DNA from: Notospermus geniculatus
Lineage: Eukaryota > Nemertea > Pilidiophora > Heteronemertea > Lineidae
Length of the DNA stretch: 64,000 nucleotides
Reading direction: 5' to 3'
NCBI GenBank assembly: GCA_002633025.1
Contig: NMRB01000054.1
Span: 670,004 to 734,003, forward strand
A model generated the notes under the pieces. The model ran no database searches and had not been told where the DNA came from. It saw only the letters and a program-made list of their open reading frames with translations. The translations under genes were made by a program, and so were the position numbers. Positions 54,801 through 64,000 of the stretch are shown piece by piece (the first letter of the stretch is position 1; the number at the start of each line of letters is the position of its first letter).

Positions 54801-57408
54801 CCTGCTCAATCCAATCTCCAGCAGTACAAACTCTGCCTCTTCTCTCTCAAAAGGCCGTCATTCATAGATGAGGAGTGACGGCATACTGGATGCTGCATCA
54901 ATCCTACCTCACTCACCTGAAGGCTACATCAATTATGCTCCAACCAACATCACGTGCCCGTACTGATTTGAACTGTTTAAAATTACCATTTGTTGTATCA
55001 TATAATCGAATATACTGATCTGAAATGAACACAGAATCCCACCGTTATCCATGAAGACAAGTAGAACATCACATTTCAGGCAAGTATTAGGGCCCACCTA
55101 TCGGTATGTAATAGCAAAAGAGGACGAACATTGTCACCTGTTTTTTTTAAATTTACCTTGACAAGCACTAAGGAAGACATTCCCATCCTCTGAGTATGTA
55201 CCACAGAATGCTTTATGAGGGTAACGGGCCATGACGGTCAGCTGGTTGGGGAGGAAACTGAAAGAAAGTTATTGATGTAGTAACCCAGCATGACATGGGT
55301 AGGAGAGGGGACATATTTTAAGGGGGCTTCATCTCCATGCTCAGTTATGTAACCAACTTCATGAGTTCATGATCAAATCATCAGCATAAGCATCTATTCC
55401 TGTGCACAACAGATACAGGACCCATATAGTTCTATCTTCCAGATAATTTTCTGTCAAGGTGACCAAGTTTTTACTCACTTTGTAGACAGTATAGACTGAT
55501 CACCAAGATTAAACCTCTGTTTGCCACGCATTCCAACTTCTCTCTGAAATGTTTGAGACAAGGATGTCAAGATGGCAATTCATTTACATCAGCCTCTTCC
55601 AGTGACTGCCTTTTGAGGCGAGCTGTTTTCTTTGGGCCCCTCGTGAACAATAGAAAATCTATTGTTCATGAGGGGCCCAAAGAAAACAGCTCGCCTCAAA
55701 AGGCAGTCACTGCATTTCAGGTTTTTGCCAAAATAATGATAGACATCACTAACCTGTTGAAGCATATGGTTGACGGTCGGCCGACATCTTTGAGACTTGA
55801 GCCTAAATCGACCCGAGTTCAGGGTCACTTGTTGCTTCAAGTCACTGACCTGAAAATGCAAATACACTTTATGTCCAACTAACCAACCAGGAGCTATCAA
55901 AGGAACATCAGAATGGGATATCCACTTCTGCTCTATTATGAGACTCTGGTCAGCTCAGTAGAAGCCAATTTTTCTTGGACACCCTATACAATCATCCTTG
56001 AAGGTTAAAGTAGAGGTTGATAACAATCATTACTCACTTCCATCAAGGATGTGTCTGGCTTCCCTTCAACTGAAAAGAAAAATATTCATATGAGCCTTCA
56101 CTGTCCTGAACATCAATATAGCAGACCTTCATACAGAGACTACATATGTGGATGGCAATCTTTAGATCAACAAGTATGTAGGCCCAGTCAGTTTCAAAAA
56201 TTTAGTCACGTTGGTTGGAAGACACTGAAAACAAAGCCAGTTTTATTTATCTAAACTTCCTGGACAAAAAAGAAAGTTTCATCTTTCTGAAAATCCTTAT
56301 GAAACACATATCCACAACCATGATGTCCTCTAGTCCCTCCCCACCGCACTGCTTAGCCTTGGCCTACCACATGCACACCAGGATTGAGGAAACCCCTCCA
56401 ACACCAAAAAGGTTGAATCAAGTCTACTCACTACCCACTGCACACCAGGCCAGCAATAAATGCCTCAAGATCCACAACTGACATTGCTAATTACCACTTG
56501 TAATTAGCAAACACAGCTTGATTAGGAATCCCATCTTTAACAGCTTGTCACAGTTTTGAAGGCACCAGCCAACATGACAAAAGCCCAGTGCTGAAGATAA
56601 AGGCCCCCCCCCCCCCCCCCCNAAGATAAAGGCCCCCCCCCCCCGCCTCGGCCCCATACAACCTCTCTTTCTACGAGGGTGATCCTTGTTTTAGAAGACA
56701 TCTGCCTTTTTAGCCCTAGGACTATCGCCTTTAACTCCTGCATCAGTTGAGTACCTTTTGGTGGACGGACACTTCCAGCAAACTCTTCATCTTGGAGATC
56801 AGGATCATCTTCATCTTCATCAGTTGATGTGGATGGAACGATGCGAACTTGACCACTAGTAAGAAACAAACAACATTCACATTGTTAGCCTAGGCTAGGC
56901 CTTAGGCCTAGCTACAGTATGTCATGCACAGGACCAGCCAGCCAGGGACCTGGGCTGAGGACTGGCTGCCTCCTTACATAGGCCCCCTACAGGCAGGCAT
57001 GCAGCTTTCTTAGGTTTTCAGGGCGTTGACGTTTGTGACATTGTGTGCATTCATCACGGATGTGCATCATGTGCATGCATGGTGTTGTTGGCTCATCATC
57101 ATCAGTCATGTCAGTTGGTTAGGCCCCTAATCCCTATATGCTCAATCATGATGTTACGATGATGGGTGACGGGCTACAAGTAACAAGATGGGGGAGGGGG
57201 AGGGGGACGAGGCGATAGGCTAGTAGGTCTATCTAGGGTACCTTCTGATGAGATAGGATATCAAAGTCACAAGTTCTGAACGGCCATCACTTTCATTGAC
57301 ATTGTTGTCATTTGAGGTGTGACGATCACGGCCACTAGCACCGTTATCGTCCGACCCCGAGTGCTCTTCGCTCATTTGTCGGCGTCTGGATGATCCACTC
57401 GATCCCAT
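51816..57408 (-). CDS. DCAF11: DCAF11/WDR23 homologue (CUL4-DDB1 substrate receptor)
   Basis: Sixteen exons on the minus strand: 57242-57408, 56755-56855, 56038-56069, 55754-55849, 55479-55543, 55157-55257, 54917-55019, 54660-54703, 54225-54406, 53891-53983, 53515-53607, 53241-53330, 52921-52984, 52606-52758, 52285-52391, 51816-52007. They join in frame to 560 aa (human 546). WD repeats run from about residue 150 to 505: HKAFCGTYSEDGNVFLSACQ, VRARDVGWSIIDVAF, MGGANDGCLYVYD, HDDDVNAVAFAD, LFSGGDDGLVKVWDRRS, SNSKDQSIKLWDVRKFSS, MTYRGHSILYTLIRCHFSP, CVRDVSWHPFEHNI. The WDRR (about 329) and WDVR (about 378) motifs are DWD boxes that contact DDB1. The C-terminal tail is acidic then strongly basic and differs from human. 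In animals DCAF11/WDR-23 targets Nrf/SKN-1 for degradation. Confidence 0.96.
52500..52590 (-). repeat. possible tRNA-derived SINE remnant in DCAF11 intron
   Basis: On the minus strand GTTCGATCCCCAGTCAGG is a B-box-like sequence (around 52527-52545), with an upstream stretch cctgtgtggtgggg. The overlap with the intron next to exon 52606-52758 is clear; the A box is weak. Low confidence. Confidence 0.35.
55600..55712. mobile_element. palindromic MITE family 4, copy 2 (DCAF11 intron)
   Basis: Nearly perfect palindrome: CAGTGACTGCCTTTTGAGGC on the left, GCCTCAAAAGGCAGTCACTG on the right, core gaacaatagaaaatctattg. It shares ccttttgaggc and acaatagaa with 51067-51180. No clear target duplication was seen. 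Confidence 0.85.
56603..56644. repeat. poly-C tract with ambiguous base
   Basis: Two C-runs (18 and about 12 bases) separated by n-aagataaagg lie in the DCAF11 intron between 56069 and 56755. The repeat of aagataaaggcccccc suggests slippage or an assembly ambiguity. Confidence 0.6.
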
Positions 57409-58730
57409 GCAAACCTCTCCTTACTGAAACCCTCAAGGAAAGGTCAATATGGATGTTTTATTTCGACAAAAGTTCATGAGTTTTCATGTTTATTTCATTT
57501 ACACAAAACGACGTAATCGTCGTGACGTGTTCGGCACTAATTCGATAGACACCGTGCACGTCTCCCGGCGGTTGTCTTCGGTAACCTCGCTCCATGGGTG
57601 TTCGACGGTGGCGTTGAGTGCCAAATGGGTCAGTCCCCACTGCCACACCGTCGGACACCAATGGAACCAGTTAGGCCTATGTCTTTGACGAAACTAATGT
57701 CGCGGCATGGTCTTACCACGGCAGCGAATATCAAAAGATGATAAAAGAAGAAAAGAAAAAAAAAGAAAACAGCAACAGGACGGGCGGGTTTAAAACAGCG
57801 AATAGGCCTACTGACTGTGGTGTGGTGTAAACCCGGCGGGGGTGGTAATACCAACACACCGACTAAATCTACTTATCAGTTAGGAATTGGCCATCTATCC
57901 GCCTTCAGAGGATCCCGGGTTCGAATCCCGCTGCTGGCGTGAGACTTTGGGCAGGTCTCTTTGCCTAACTGGCCTCTCTCCACCCAGGTGTATAAATGGG
58001 CACCGGCCGGAAATGCTCAGTTGTAGCGCTGTGAATGAGCAGCTCATCTGATAGTGCGGTGTGGTCTGTCAACAAAGCAGCTCCCGTAGGATTTTTGTGC
58101 TAAAGTTGATTTTTTTGCAGTTCTAGGTACTTTAGGGTCCAAANTCAGAGGTCAAGGTCACAGATAACTAGCTCTAGAGTAGTAAACTTCTCATCGGAAA
58201 CCATTGACATCGCTCCGATGTCCTTTTCTTGTTAGGGTTAGAGTTGGGTTCTAAAAAACCCTCCCTTGCTAATATGGTAAGGGTTCACTTAATTGGTGGA
58301 TCAGTCCACCAATGGTACCTTTTTTAACTCTGTTTTGGTTGGAACCCTTACCCTATTGCGCGTTTACAACCTCACCCCCTTCGTTTCGGGTCCCTGTGGT
58401 TCAAGGTAGCCTAATTAATGGGGAACTAAATGGTTTATCCAGTACGGTAATTAAATTTGAATAAACATTTTTAATTCAATTTAATAAAGTATGACACTTC
58501 TTACTGTTGCCCATGCTCAAAGGCCCGCTCAAAGGGCTATAGGCTAAGTGTATGTGTTGATGGTCAGACATAGATGACTAAGACACACTGGTGACGCTCA
58601 TGCTTTTGTCAGATGAGCAAAGAAGGAAGATGTGACGTCTGACATGTCTGAGTGATCATGGGATTTCCTTTTGAAATTCCACTTTTTGACGTCGGCAATG
58701 AGGAGGTCGCCTTTTCTCCACGGATATGGC
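57409..58730. other. DCAF11 upstream flank
   Basis: This covers the DCAF11 promoter side and noncoding sequence. A tRNA-derived SINE-like block is at 57890-58070 and an n at 58144. No conserved coding exon was found, although CpG-containing sequence at 57480-57700 may be part of the promoter. Confidence 0.45.
57890..58080 (+). repeat. SINE-like repeat with tRNA B box
   Basis: GGGTTCGAATCCCG (around 57919-57932) is a perfect B box, followed by a body with tgcctaactggcctctctcc and cacccaggtgtataaatggg. The A box is missing or eroded, so this is a 5'-truncated tRNA-derived SINE rather than a tRNA. Confidence 0.6.
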
Positions 58731-58734
58731 AAGC

Positions 58735-59240
58735 CGTTTGTCCAGTAATTAAAAAACAAGTTTTTTACTGAAAAACGTAGTTTTTATCGATAGAAACTAG
58801 GTTTTTTAAAGAATAACCTATTCTTTTTCGAAATAACTTAGTTCCTTTCAATAGAAACTTAGTTTTTTTAAAAAGACTAAGTTATTTTCATAGAAACTTG
58901 GTTTTTATGCATAAAAACTTAGTTTTATTCATGACAACTTAGTCTTTTTGAAAATAACTTAGTTTCTATCAATAAAAACCTAGCTTTTTTAAAAGACTAA
59001 GTTATCAAGCAATAAGAACAAGTTACGATATGGCAGCCGTTTGTCCAGTACCGGTAATTAAAAAAACTTAGTTTTTCACTTAAAAACTTAGTTTTTCGAT
59101 AGAAACTAGGTTTTTTAGAATAAAACTTGGTCTTTTTCAATAGAGAATAGGTTACTGAAAAAGAACAGGTTATTTGAAAAAGAATAAGTTATTTCGAAGA
59201 AAACTTGGTTTCTTTCAATAAAACTTGGTTTCTATTGATA
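58735..59240. repeat. A/T-rich low-complexity tandem array
   Basis: Dozens of degenerate copies of aaaacttagtttttatcgat-like units alternate T-runs with aacttag. The block gccgtttgtccagtaattaa occurs at about 58732 and again, with an extra ccggta, at about 59036, so the array itself is partly duplicated. Confidence 0.8.
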
Positions 59241-59376
59241 GTGCGCCGTCGGTTCTTATTCGTACCGTGAGTACGGTGTGAATAGTGCGCCGCCGGTTCT
59301 TATTCGTACCGTGACGGTCGGTGTGAATAGTGCGCCACCGGTTCTTATTCGTACCGTGACGGTGTGAATAGTGCAG
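59241..59376. repeat. about 45-bp tandem repeat, 3 copies
   Basis: Units start tgcgccgtcggttcttattc (59242), tgcgccgccggttcttattc (59287) and tgcgccaccggttcttattc (59332), each followed by gtaccgtga and cggtgtgaatag. Related gtaccgtgacggtg occurs again at about 60069 beyond the minisatellite. Confidence 0.85.
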
Positions 59377-59390
59377 GAATGGTGACTTCC

Positions 59391-59766
59391 CATTTCGCCA
59401 AATCCCATTTTGCCAAATCCCATTTCGCCAAATCCCATTTGGCCAAATTCCCAAATCGCCAAATTCCCAAATTGCCAAATTCCCAATTCGCCAAATTCCC
59501 ATTTCGCCAAATTCCCATTTCGCCAAATTCCCATTTCGCCAAATTCCCATTTCGCCAAATTCCCATTTCGCCAAATTCCCATTTCGCCAAATTCCCATTT
59601 CGCCAAATTCCCATTTCGCCAAATTCCCATTTCGCCAAATTCCCATTTCGCCAAATTCCCATTTCGCCAAATTCCCATTTCGCCAAATTCCCATTTCGCC
59701 AAATTCCCATTTCGCCAAATTCCCATTTCGCCAAATTCCCATTTCGCCAAATTCCCATTTCGCCAA
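59391..59766. repeat. 16-bp minisatellite, forward arm
   Basis: Unit cccatttcgccaaatt, about 23 copies; the copies from about 59497 to 59766 are essentially perfect and the earlier ones degenerate. It ends at n (59767). The unit has no stop in any frame, which creates long artificial ORFs on both strands. Confidence 0.97.
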
Positions 59767-59799
59767 NTTAGATTAGGGGTTATAGCCTGAATAACAAAT

Positions 59800-60012
59800 T
59801 TGGCAAAATGGGAATTTGGCAAAACGGGAATTTGGCAAAATGGGAATTTGGCGAAATGGTAATTTGGCTAATTTGGGAATTTGGCGAAATGGGATTTTGG
59901 CAAAATGGGAATTTGGCGATTTGGGAATTTGGCCAAATGGGAATTTGGCGAAATGGGATTTGGCGAAATGAAACTTTTTTTGGCGAATTGGGAATTTGGC
60001 GAAATGGGAATG
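59800..60012. repeat. 16-bp minisatellite, inverted arm
   Basis: Degenerate copies of the reverse complement unit (gggaatttggcgaaat) run toward 60012, separated from the forward arm by a 33-bp spacer containing ttagattaggggttatagcc. Together the arms make an imperfect palindrome of about 620 bp. Confidence 0.93.
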
Positions 60013-60299
60013 AACCGTGCAGGAATAGCTCTTATTTACACCGTCACGGTAGTGCGTGGAGATATTCGTACCGTGACGGTGATGTATAATTTCTGCACCG
60101 TAACTCGGACAGTGCGACTGTGGGCAGCAGATCTAAAATGATATTCTAGCCTGGGCAATTTTTTTCCTTTGACGGGGTCCAGTGATCCCATCTTTCACAG
60201 TTATAAATGATGAAATGTTGGCCTCTGCTGTCTGATGATAAAATATTTTTCATAGGCCTAGGCTAGGCCTAGTAGGGCTAGGCCCTAATTTTAAAAAAA

Positions 60300-60503
60300 A
60301 AGGCTTTTTTTCATCATTTCGGCTCAAGAATGCAAGGTTTTGTTCACCATTTTCTGACAGTCACGCGGGGTCGATATTGATAACAAATCGACAAGAAAAA
60401 ATAAAACTACATAAAAATTGATAGAAAAAGTATACCTGTTGTGACGGGATTCGAACCCGTTCAGTTTGATAGCCAAGCAAGCCAACCACTAGGCTGCTGG
60501 GAC
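60300..60503 (-). repeat. tRNA-derived SINE, copy 1
   Basis: On the minus strand a tRNA-like head starts GTCCCAGCAGCCTAGTGGTT (60503) and has a B box GGGTTCGAATCCCG (about 60446-60459). It is followed by an A/T-rich stretch and a tail containing gactgtcagaaaatggtgaa. The tail motif with ctgacagtcac...tcgatat on the + strand is shared with copy 2. The acceptor stem does not pair. Confidence 0.7.
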
Positions 60504-60734
60504 CTATGCGTTCATTTAGTGGAATCGTTAGAGTTTGGTGACTGAGAACTTACGTCGCGTCTCGTCGGCTCCCCAAGAATTGTCATTAACTGGAGACACG
60601 ACTGATTGAGATTTCAGTCGGTTCCACAAGGAAATTCCATAATTGGAGACCCGACTGGTTGAAGTTTCAGTCGGGTCCGCAAGAAAATTTTATGAACTGG
60701 GGAACCGACGGTCGGGTATATATCCACTGCGAAA

Positions 60735-60960
60735 AAAAATTTGGCTCAAAAATTTACGCAGTTCCCCGTTTTCCGACAGTCACACGGATCGATATCACGA
60801 TATCGATAAAAAGGCGAAAAGAAGAATAAGGAGGTGAAAGAAGAACAAAAAGAAAAGAAGGACTAAAAGAAAATAAAAAAAGAAATGTCATGACGGGGCT
60901 CGAACCCGCGGCCTTCCGTGTGATAACCACCCACGCCAAACCACTCGGCCACTGAGGCTC
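60735..60960 (-). repeat. tRNA-derived SINE, copy 2
   Basis: Minus-strand head GAGCCTCAGTGGCCGAGTGG contains a strong A box (TGGCCGAGTGG), and GGGTTCGAGCCCC is the B box (about 60894-60906). The head resembles a Ser/Leu-type tRNA but the 3' side of the acceptor stem is absent. The tail gtgtgactgtcggaaaacgg matches copy 1 in position and order. Confidence 0.72.
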
Positions 60961-61180
60961 ATGTTGCGAACTGCGGGCCCGGAATCATGGGAATCATTTA
61001 GATACTTTAGTAGGCCTACCTGTACCTTGCCCAAAAGCATTGACTATAAAACTTTTTTTCCTGGTAGTGGTTGTAAATTAACGTTTTCATCAAGAATATT
61101 GAGAAACAAATCCGGCATTGTGCGAGATGATACCGGTAACTTCATCTGGCATGCCTTGAATGAAGCTCTCTGGCTGTTTA

Positions 61181-62294
61181 GGGGAAGTTCGCCTAATTTG
61201 GACCACCCCCTAAGTTGGACCACCTCCATTTCTCTGAACTGAAAAGCAATAGCACCCTCGAAAGCCACCTAACAGGTGCATTTTCAACTAAAATGACCAT
61301 TTTCAAACCATACAAAGTTTCTGAGCTGGGATTTTTTAATGAATCATGAAATTCTTTTTCTGCCCCCCAACTGATAAAAGGAAGCAAAAGTATGTTTTTA
61401 GGCATCAAAAGTAAATTTCTGCCAGTTCAGTTTATATGCCATATTCTGAACACCACCCAGAGATATAAATCAAAACATGATGCAGTAGGGGAAGTTCGCC
61501 TAATTTGGACCACCCCCTTAGTTGGACCACCTCCATTTCTCTGAACTGAAAAGCAAAATAGCACCCTCGAAAGCCACCTAACAGGTGCTTTTTGAACTAA
61601 AATGACCATTTTCAAACCATACAAAGTTTCTGAGCTGGGATTTTTTAATGAATCATGAAATTCTTTTTCTGCCCCCCAACTGATAACTTGAGACCCGCTT
61701 TCAGACCCTCCCACAAAACCAGTGATACAGATTACTGGATGTACCCCAGTGATTAATTTGTTAAGTTGGTTGTCTTGCACATCATAAATCTTATTATAAA
61801 TGGCAGAGACTTAAGTATTTTGAAACACGTGCAGGTACATGAAACACTACATTACCCTAATTTGGACCAGGTGGTGTTATAAATTGGACCACCCTTCCCA
61901 GCTGATGTAGACCTGCCAGCATGATTGCAGTCTGTGGTGCCCCTCCCCCCTAATTCAATTCCAATATAACTATGTTGTCATACCAGCATTCTTGGGAGGG
62001 TCAAAGGATTGCAACACCCCACATGACCTTCATCCATTAACTGTCCAACAAGCCATAATGAAAGCGGCACAGGTATGGTCCAATTTGGGGAGGCTTCCCC
62101 TAAATTGGACCACTTAGACCAAATTTTCTTTTGCCCTTTTTGTTAAGAAGTGACCGATGCTGCCACTTTATATCTTGCATGCACAAAGCCGTTCGGGTGC
62201 ATCACCACCTAAACTTAACAGGTTGTCTCTAGCATGCTTAATAGTGGAGAAATTCAGCCATGAAAAAAGTGGTCCAAATTAGGCGAACTTCCCC
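61181..62294. mobile_element. TIR DNA transposon, TA flanked, with duplicated left end
   Basis: Left end GGGGAAGTTCGCCTAATTTG and right end CAAATTAGGCGAACTTCCCC are perfect inverted repeats, extended by gaccac / gtggtc. TA flanks both sides (61179-61180, 62295-62296), which fits a Tc1/mariner-type insertion. The first 197 bp are repeated at 61488-61686, also preceded by TA, so a second left end is nested inside. There is no transposase ORF. Confidence 0.85.
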
Positions 62295-62629
62295 TAGCAA
62301 TGACGACGCAAGTCATGACTCTGTTGTTCAGAATGCGACTTTTTGGACTGTAGTTCACTCGTTGGTTCTGCTTACTCCCTGACCACTGTCTCAATCAAGG
62401 CCTACCCATAGTTGTCCATTTATTTGACTTAATGCGGGGACAACTCTGCACTTGGTCGTGGATCCAGGAAGCGGCCGGCGCCGGCGGGAAAGGCGTTCTC
62501 GAGGATCGCGCGGTCTAGGCGCTAGTAGTCGGACTATAGTTCTAAAGGCACTGCCACAATGACGTAGTTCTCAAAACATCCTTCCCCGTCCTAAAAAAAT
62601 GGTAAAACGGGCTACAACGTGTAACGTTN

Positions 62630-63097
62630 CTTCAGTCTGTGTTTTGGTCTAACTATAAACACCATGTGACATACAAGTCTCTCATTGGTGTAGCTCCTAG
62701 TGGTGCTATCACGTTTATCAGTCAGTTATACCCAGGTTCTATGTCAGACAGGGAAATTGTTATCAGGAGTGGATTCCTCAACCCCAATCTTTTTGAAAAG
62801 GGTGACTCCGTGATGGCTGACCGTGGCTTCACAATAGCAGATTTGCTGAATACAATGGGTGTGAAGCTCAACATTCCTGCATTTCTTGGTGGCAGAGATC
62901 AGTTTGATGTCCATGAAACGGTCAGTACACAACAAATTGCATCTGAAAGAATACATGTTGAGAGGGCGATAAACAAAGTAAAGAAGTTTAGGATATTTGA
63001 CAGACCAGTTCCACTCAGCATGCATGGATCTGTCAATCAGATGTGGACTGTTTGCTGCCTTTTAACAAATGGCTTTAATCCAATTATATCAGTCTGA
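62630..63097 (+). pseudogene. PIF/Harbinger-type DDE transposase, C-terminal fragment
   Basis: The open frame (longest M-start at 62639, 152 aa) begins FWSNYKHHVTYKSLIGVAPS and ends before TGA at 63095. YKHHVTYKSLIG, ITFISQLYPGSMSDREI, VMADRGFTI (second catalytic D) and RIHVERAINKVKKF (catalytic E) match the DDE_Tnp_4 family used by Harbinger-like and THAP-associated transposases. The first catalytic Asp and everything upstream are missing: homology stops at the n at 62629. The fragment cannot be active on its own. Confidence 0.88.
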
Positions 63098-63136
63098 TGA
63101 GTGTGTCCTGAAATATCCCCAACCCACACACTGAAC

Positions 63137-63249
63137 CAGGCCTTTCCGTTTGACGGGCGCTAAAATGTGCATGCCCATCACAAACAATAGAATTCTTATT
63201 GTTTGCGAGGCGCATGCACATTTTCGCGCCCGTCAAACGGAAAGGACTG
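63137..63249. mobile_element. palindromic MITE family 4, copy 3
   Basis: CAGGCCTTTCCGTTTGACGG at the left and CCGTCAAACGGAAAGGACTG at the right frame a 113-bp palindrome with core acaaacaatagaattcttat. The inner block gctaaaatgtgcatg is shared with 51067-51180. It follows the Harbinger transposase fragment by 39 bp. Confidence 0.87.
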
Positions 63250-63251
63250 TT

Positions 63252-63436
63252 GAATTGGTGAATGTCGTCCACTCCTGATCCTATACACTGATCTCTACCC
63301 CAAGCCCCTAACCCTAACCCCAACCCTTGACAAACCTTGCTTTTGAATTGGCGAATGTCGTCCAGTCCTGATCCTATACACTGATCTCTACCCCAAGCCC
63401 CTAACCCTAACCCCAACCCTTGACAAACCTTGCTTG
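63252..63436. repeat. 93-bp tandem repeat, 2 copies
   Basis: gaattggtgaatgtcgtcca at 63252 recurs at 63345 (gaattggcgaatgtcgtcca). Each copy contains cccctaaccctaaccccaac, which looks telomere-like but is only a short inner motif of the unit. Confidence 0.9.
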
Positions 63437-63680
63437 CCTGAAGTTATATAACATTTTTACAATTCTGTAACAAAATCTCAGGTCAGTAAAATTTTGTGAT
63501 AGAGAGGAATGTTTGTGGCATTTCAAACCATCCTTACAGCGCCAAGTTTTTGTGAATAAATCTATTATAATTGATCATTTTTAGCACACCTGAGGTGAGC
63601 TCTTGTTGTGGGTCTGCATCCGTTATCATCGTCCGTTAGCAGGGCACATTTGACCTACTTTTTTTTGACAAATATTTTCT

Positions 63681-64000
63681 CAGCAATAGATAAATCGAAT
63701 TCATTGGAATTTTTCACAGAGTAACCTCAGGATATCATCAACAAGTCTGCAAAATATCTAAGAGATCAGTCACACATTGCGCGAGTATTGTCAAATTCAA
63801 TACAGCATGTAAAAAAATCCAATATCAGAGCTAATGCAATGTCACCTTCATCATGTTCATGCAGGTGTTGACATGCTGGTTTGAATTTGACAATACTCGC
63901 ATAATTTGCGACCGATCTCCTAGATATTTTGCAGACTTGTTGATGATACCCTAAGGTTACTCTGCAAAAAATCCCAATGAATTCGGTTCATCTGTCGCTG
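63681..64000. mobile_element. inverted-repeat element running off the window
   Basis: cagcaatagataaatcgaat and, at the window end, attcggttcatctgtcgctg are the outer parts of arms of about 120 bp. Both arms carry atcatcaacaagtctgcaaa and its complement and meet at gagtattgtcaaattc. The right end and any target duplication lie beyond the window. Confidence 0.75.

Noticed and set aside
59215-59822. Several long ORFs on both strands (up to 188 aa) rich in repeated NLAKWEFGEMGIWR-type units
   Set aside because: They are translations of the 16-bp minisatellite, which lacks stops in all frames. No start context, splice structure or family match supports a protein.
60887-60960. tRNA gene on the minus strand
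   Set aside because: A and B boxes are good but the 5' acceptor strand has no pairing partner on the 3' side; a SINE head explains it, as does the related copy at 60440-60503.
63310-63425. Telomere-like ccctaaccctaacccc
   Set aside because: Only two or three telomeric hexamers occur inside each copy of a 93-bp tandem repeat. This is not a telomere or an obvious interstitial telomeric array.

Overview
This is a gene-dense stretch of an animal nuclear genome. All seven protein genes are conserved bilaterian genes; five are split into many exons with GT-AG introns, and the spaces between genes are packed with short inverted-repeat transposons, tRNA-derived SINEs and minisatellites. Frequent short palindromes (taggccta, tacatgta, taccggta), small introns and gene neighbourhoods that match human gene linkages suggest a marine invertebrate, most likely a deuterostome such as an echinoderm or hemichordate. 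The species cannot be fixed from the sequence alone.

Layout. 3.35-12.11 kb (-): PHAF1/C16orf70 homologue, an autophagy factor, with exons 3-6 present twice through a tandem duplication of about 3 kb. 12.53-15.68 kb (+): MRPL38 (mitochondrial ribosomal protein mL38), divergent from PHAF1, with a duplicated 3' end and a minisatellite. 17.56-17.95 kb (-) and 19.52-20.49 kb (+): divergent bZIP genes C/EBP-gamma and C/EBP, each with an uninterrupted coding region. 22.5-27.0 kb: intergenic nest of MITEs. 26.98-34.3 kb (-): SPIDR homologue (homologous-recombination scaffold). 35.33-48.12 kb (+): complete 29-exon EDC4 (mRNA decapping scaffold), head-to-head with SPIDR; one EDC4 intron carries an unrecognised antisense ORF. 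51.82-57.41 kb (-): complete 16-exon DCAF11 (WD40 receptor of CUL4-DDB1). 57.4-64 kb: repeats only, including an inverted 16-bp minisatellite, two SINE copies, a TA-flanked inverted-repeat element and a broken Harbinger-type transposase.

The genes do not form one pathway. Three adjacent pairs are divergent (PHAF1/MRPL38, CEBPG/C/EBP, SPIDR/EDC4), so shared promoters are likely at least for the two tight pairs. The order C/EBP-gamma, C/EBP, SPIDR recalls the human pairs CEBPA-CEBPG and CEBPD-SPIDR, which suggests an ancestral linkage group that was split among vertebrate paralogous regions. The most unusual local features are the in-frame exon duplication in PHAF1, two tandem duplications in EDC4 that copy splice sites, the orphan antisense ORF in EDC4, and several families of foldback elements.
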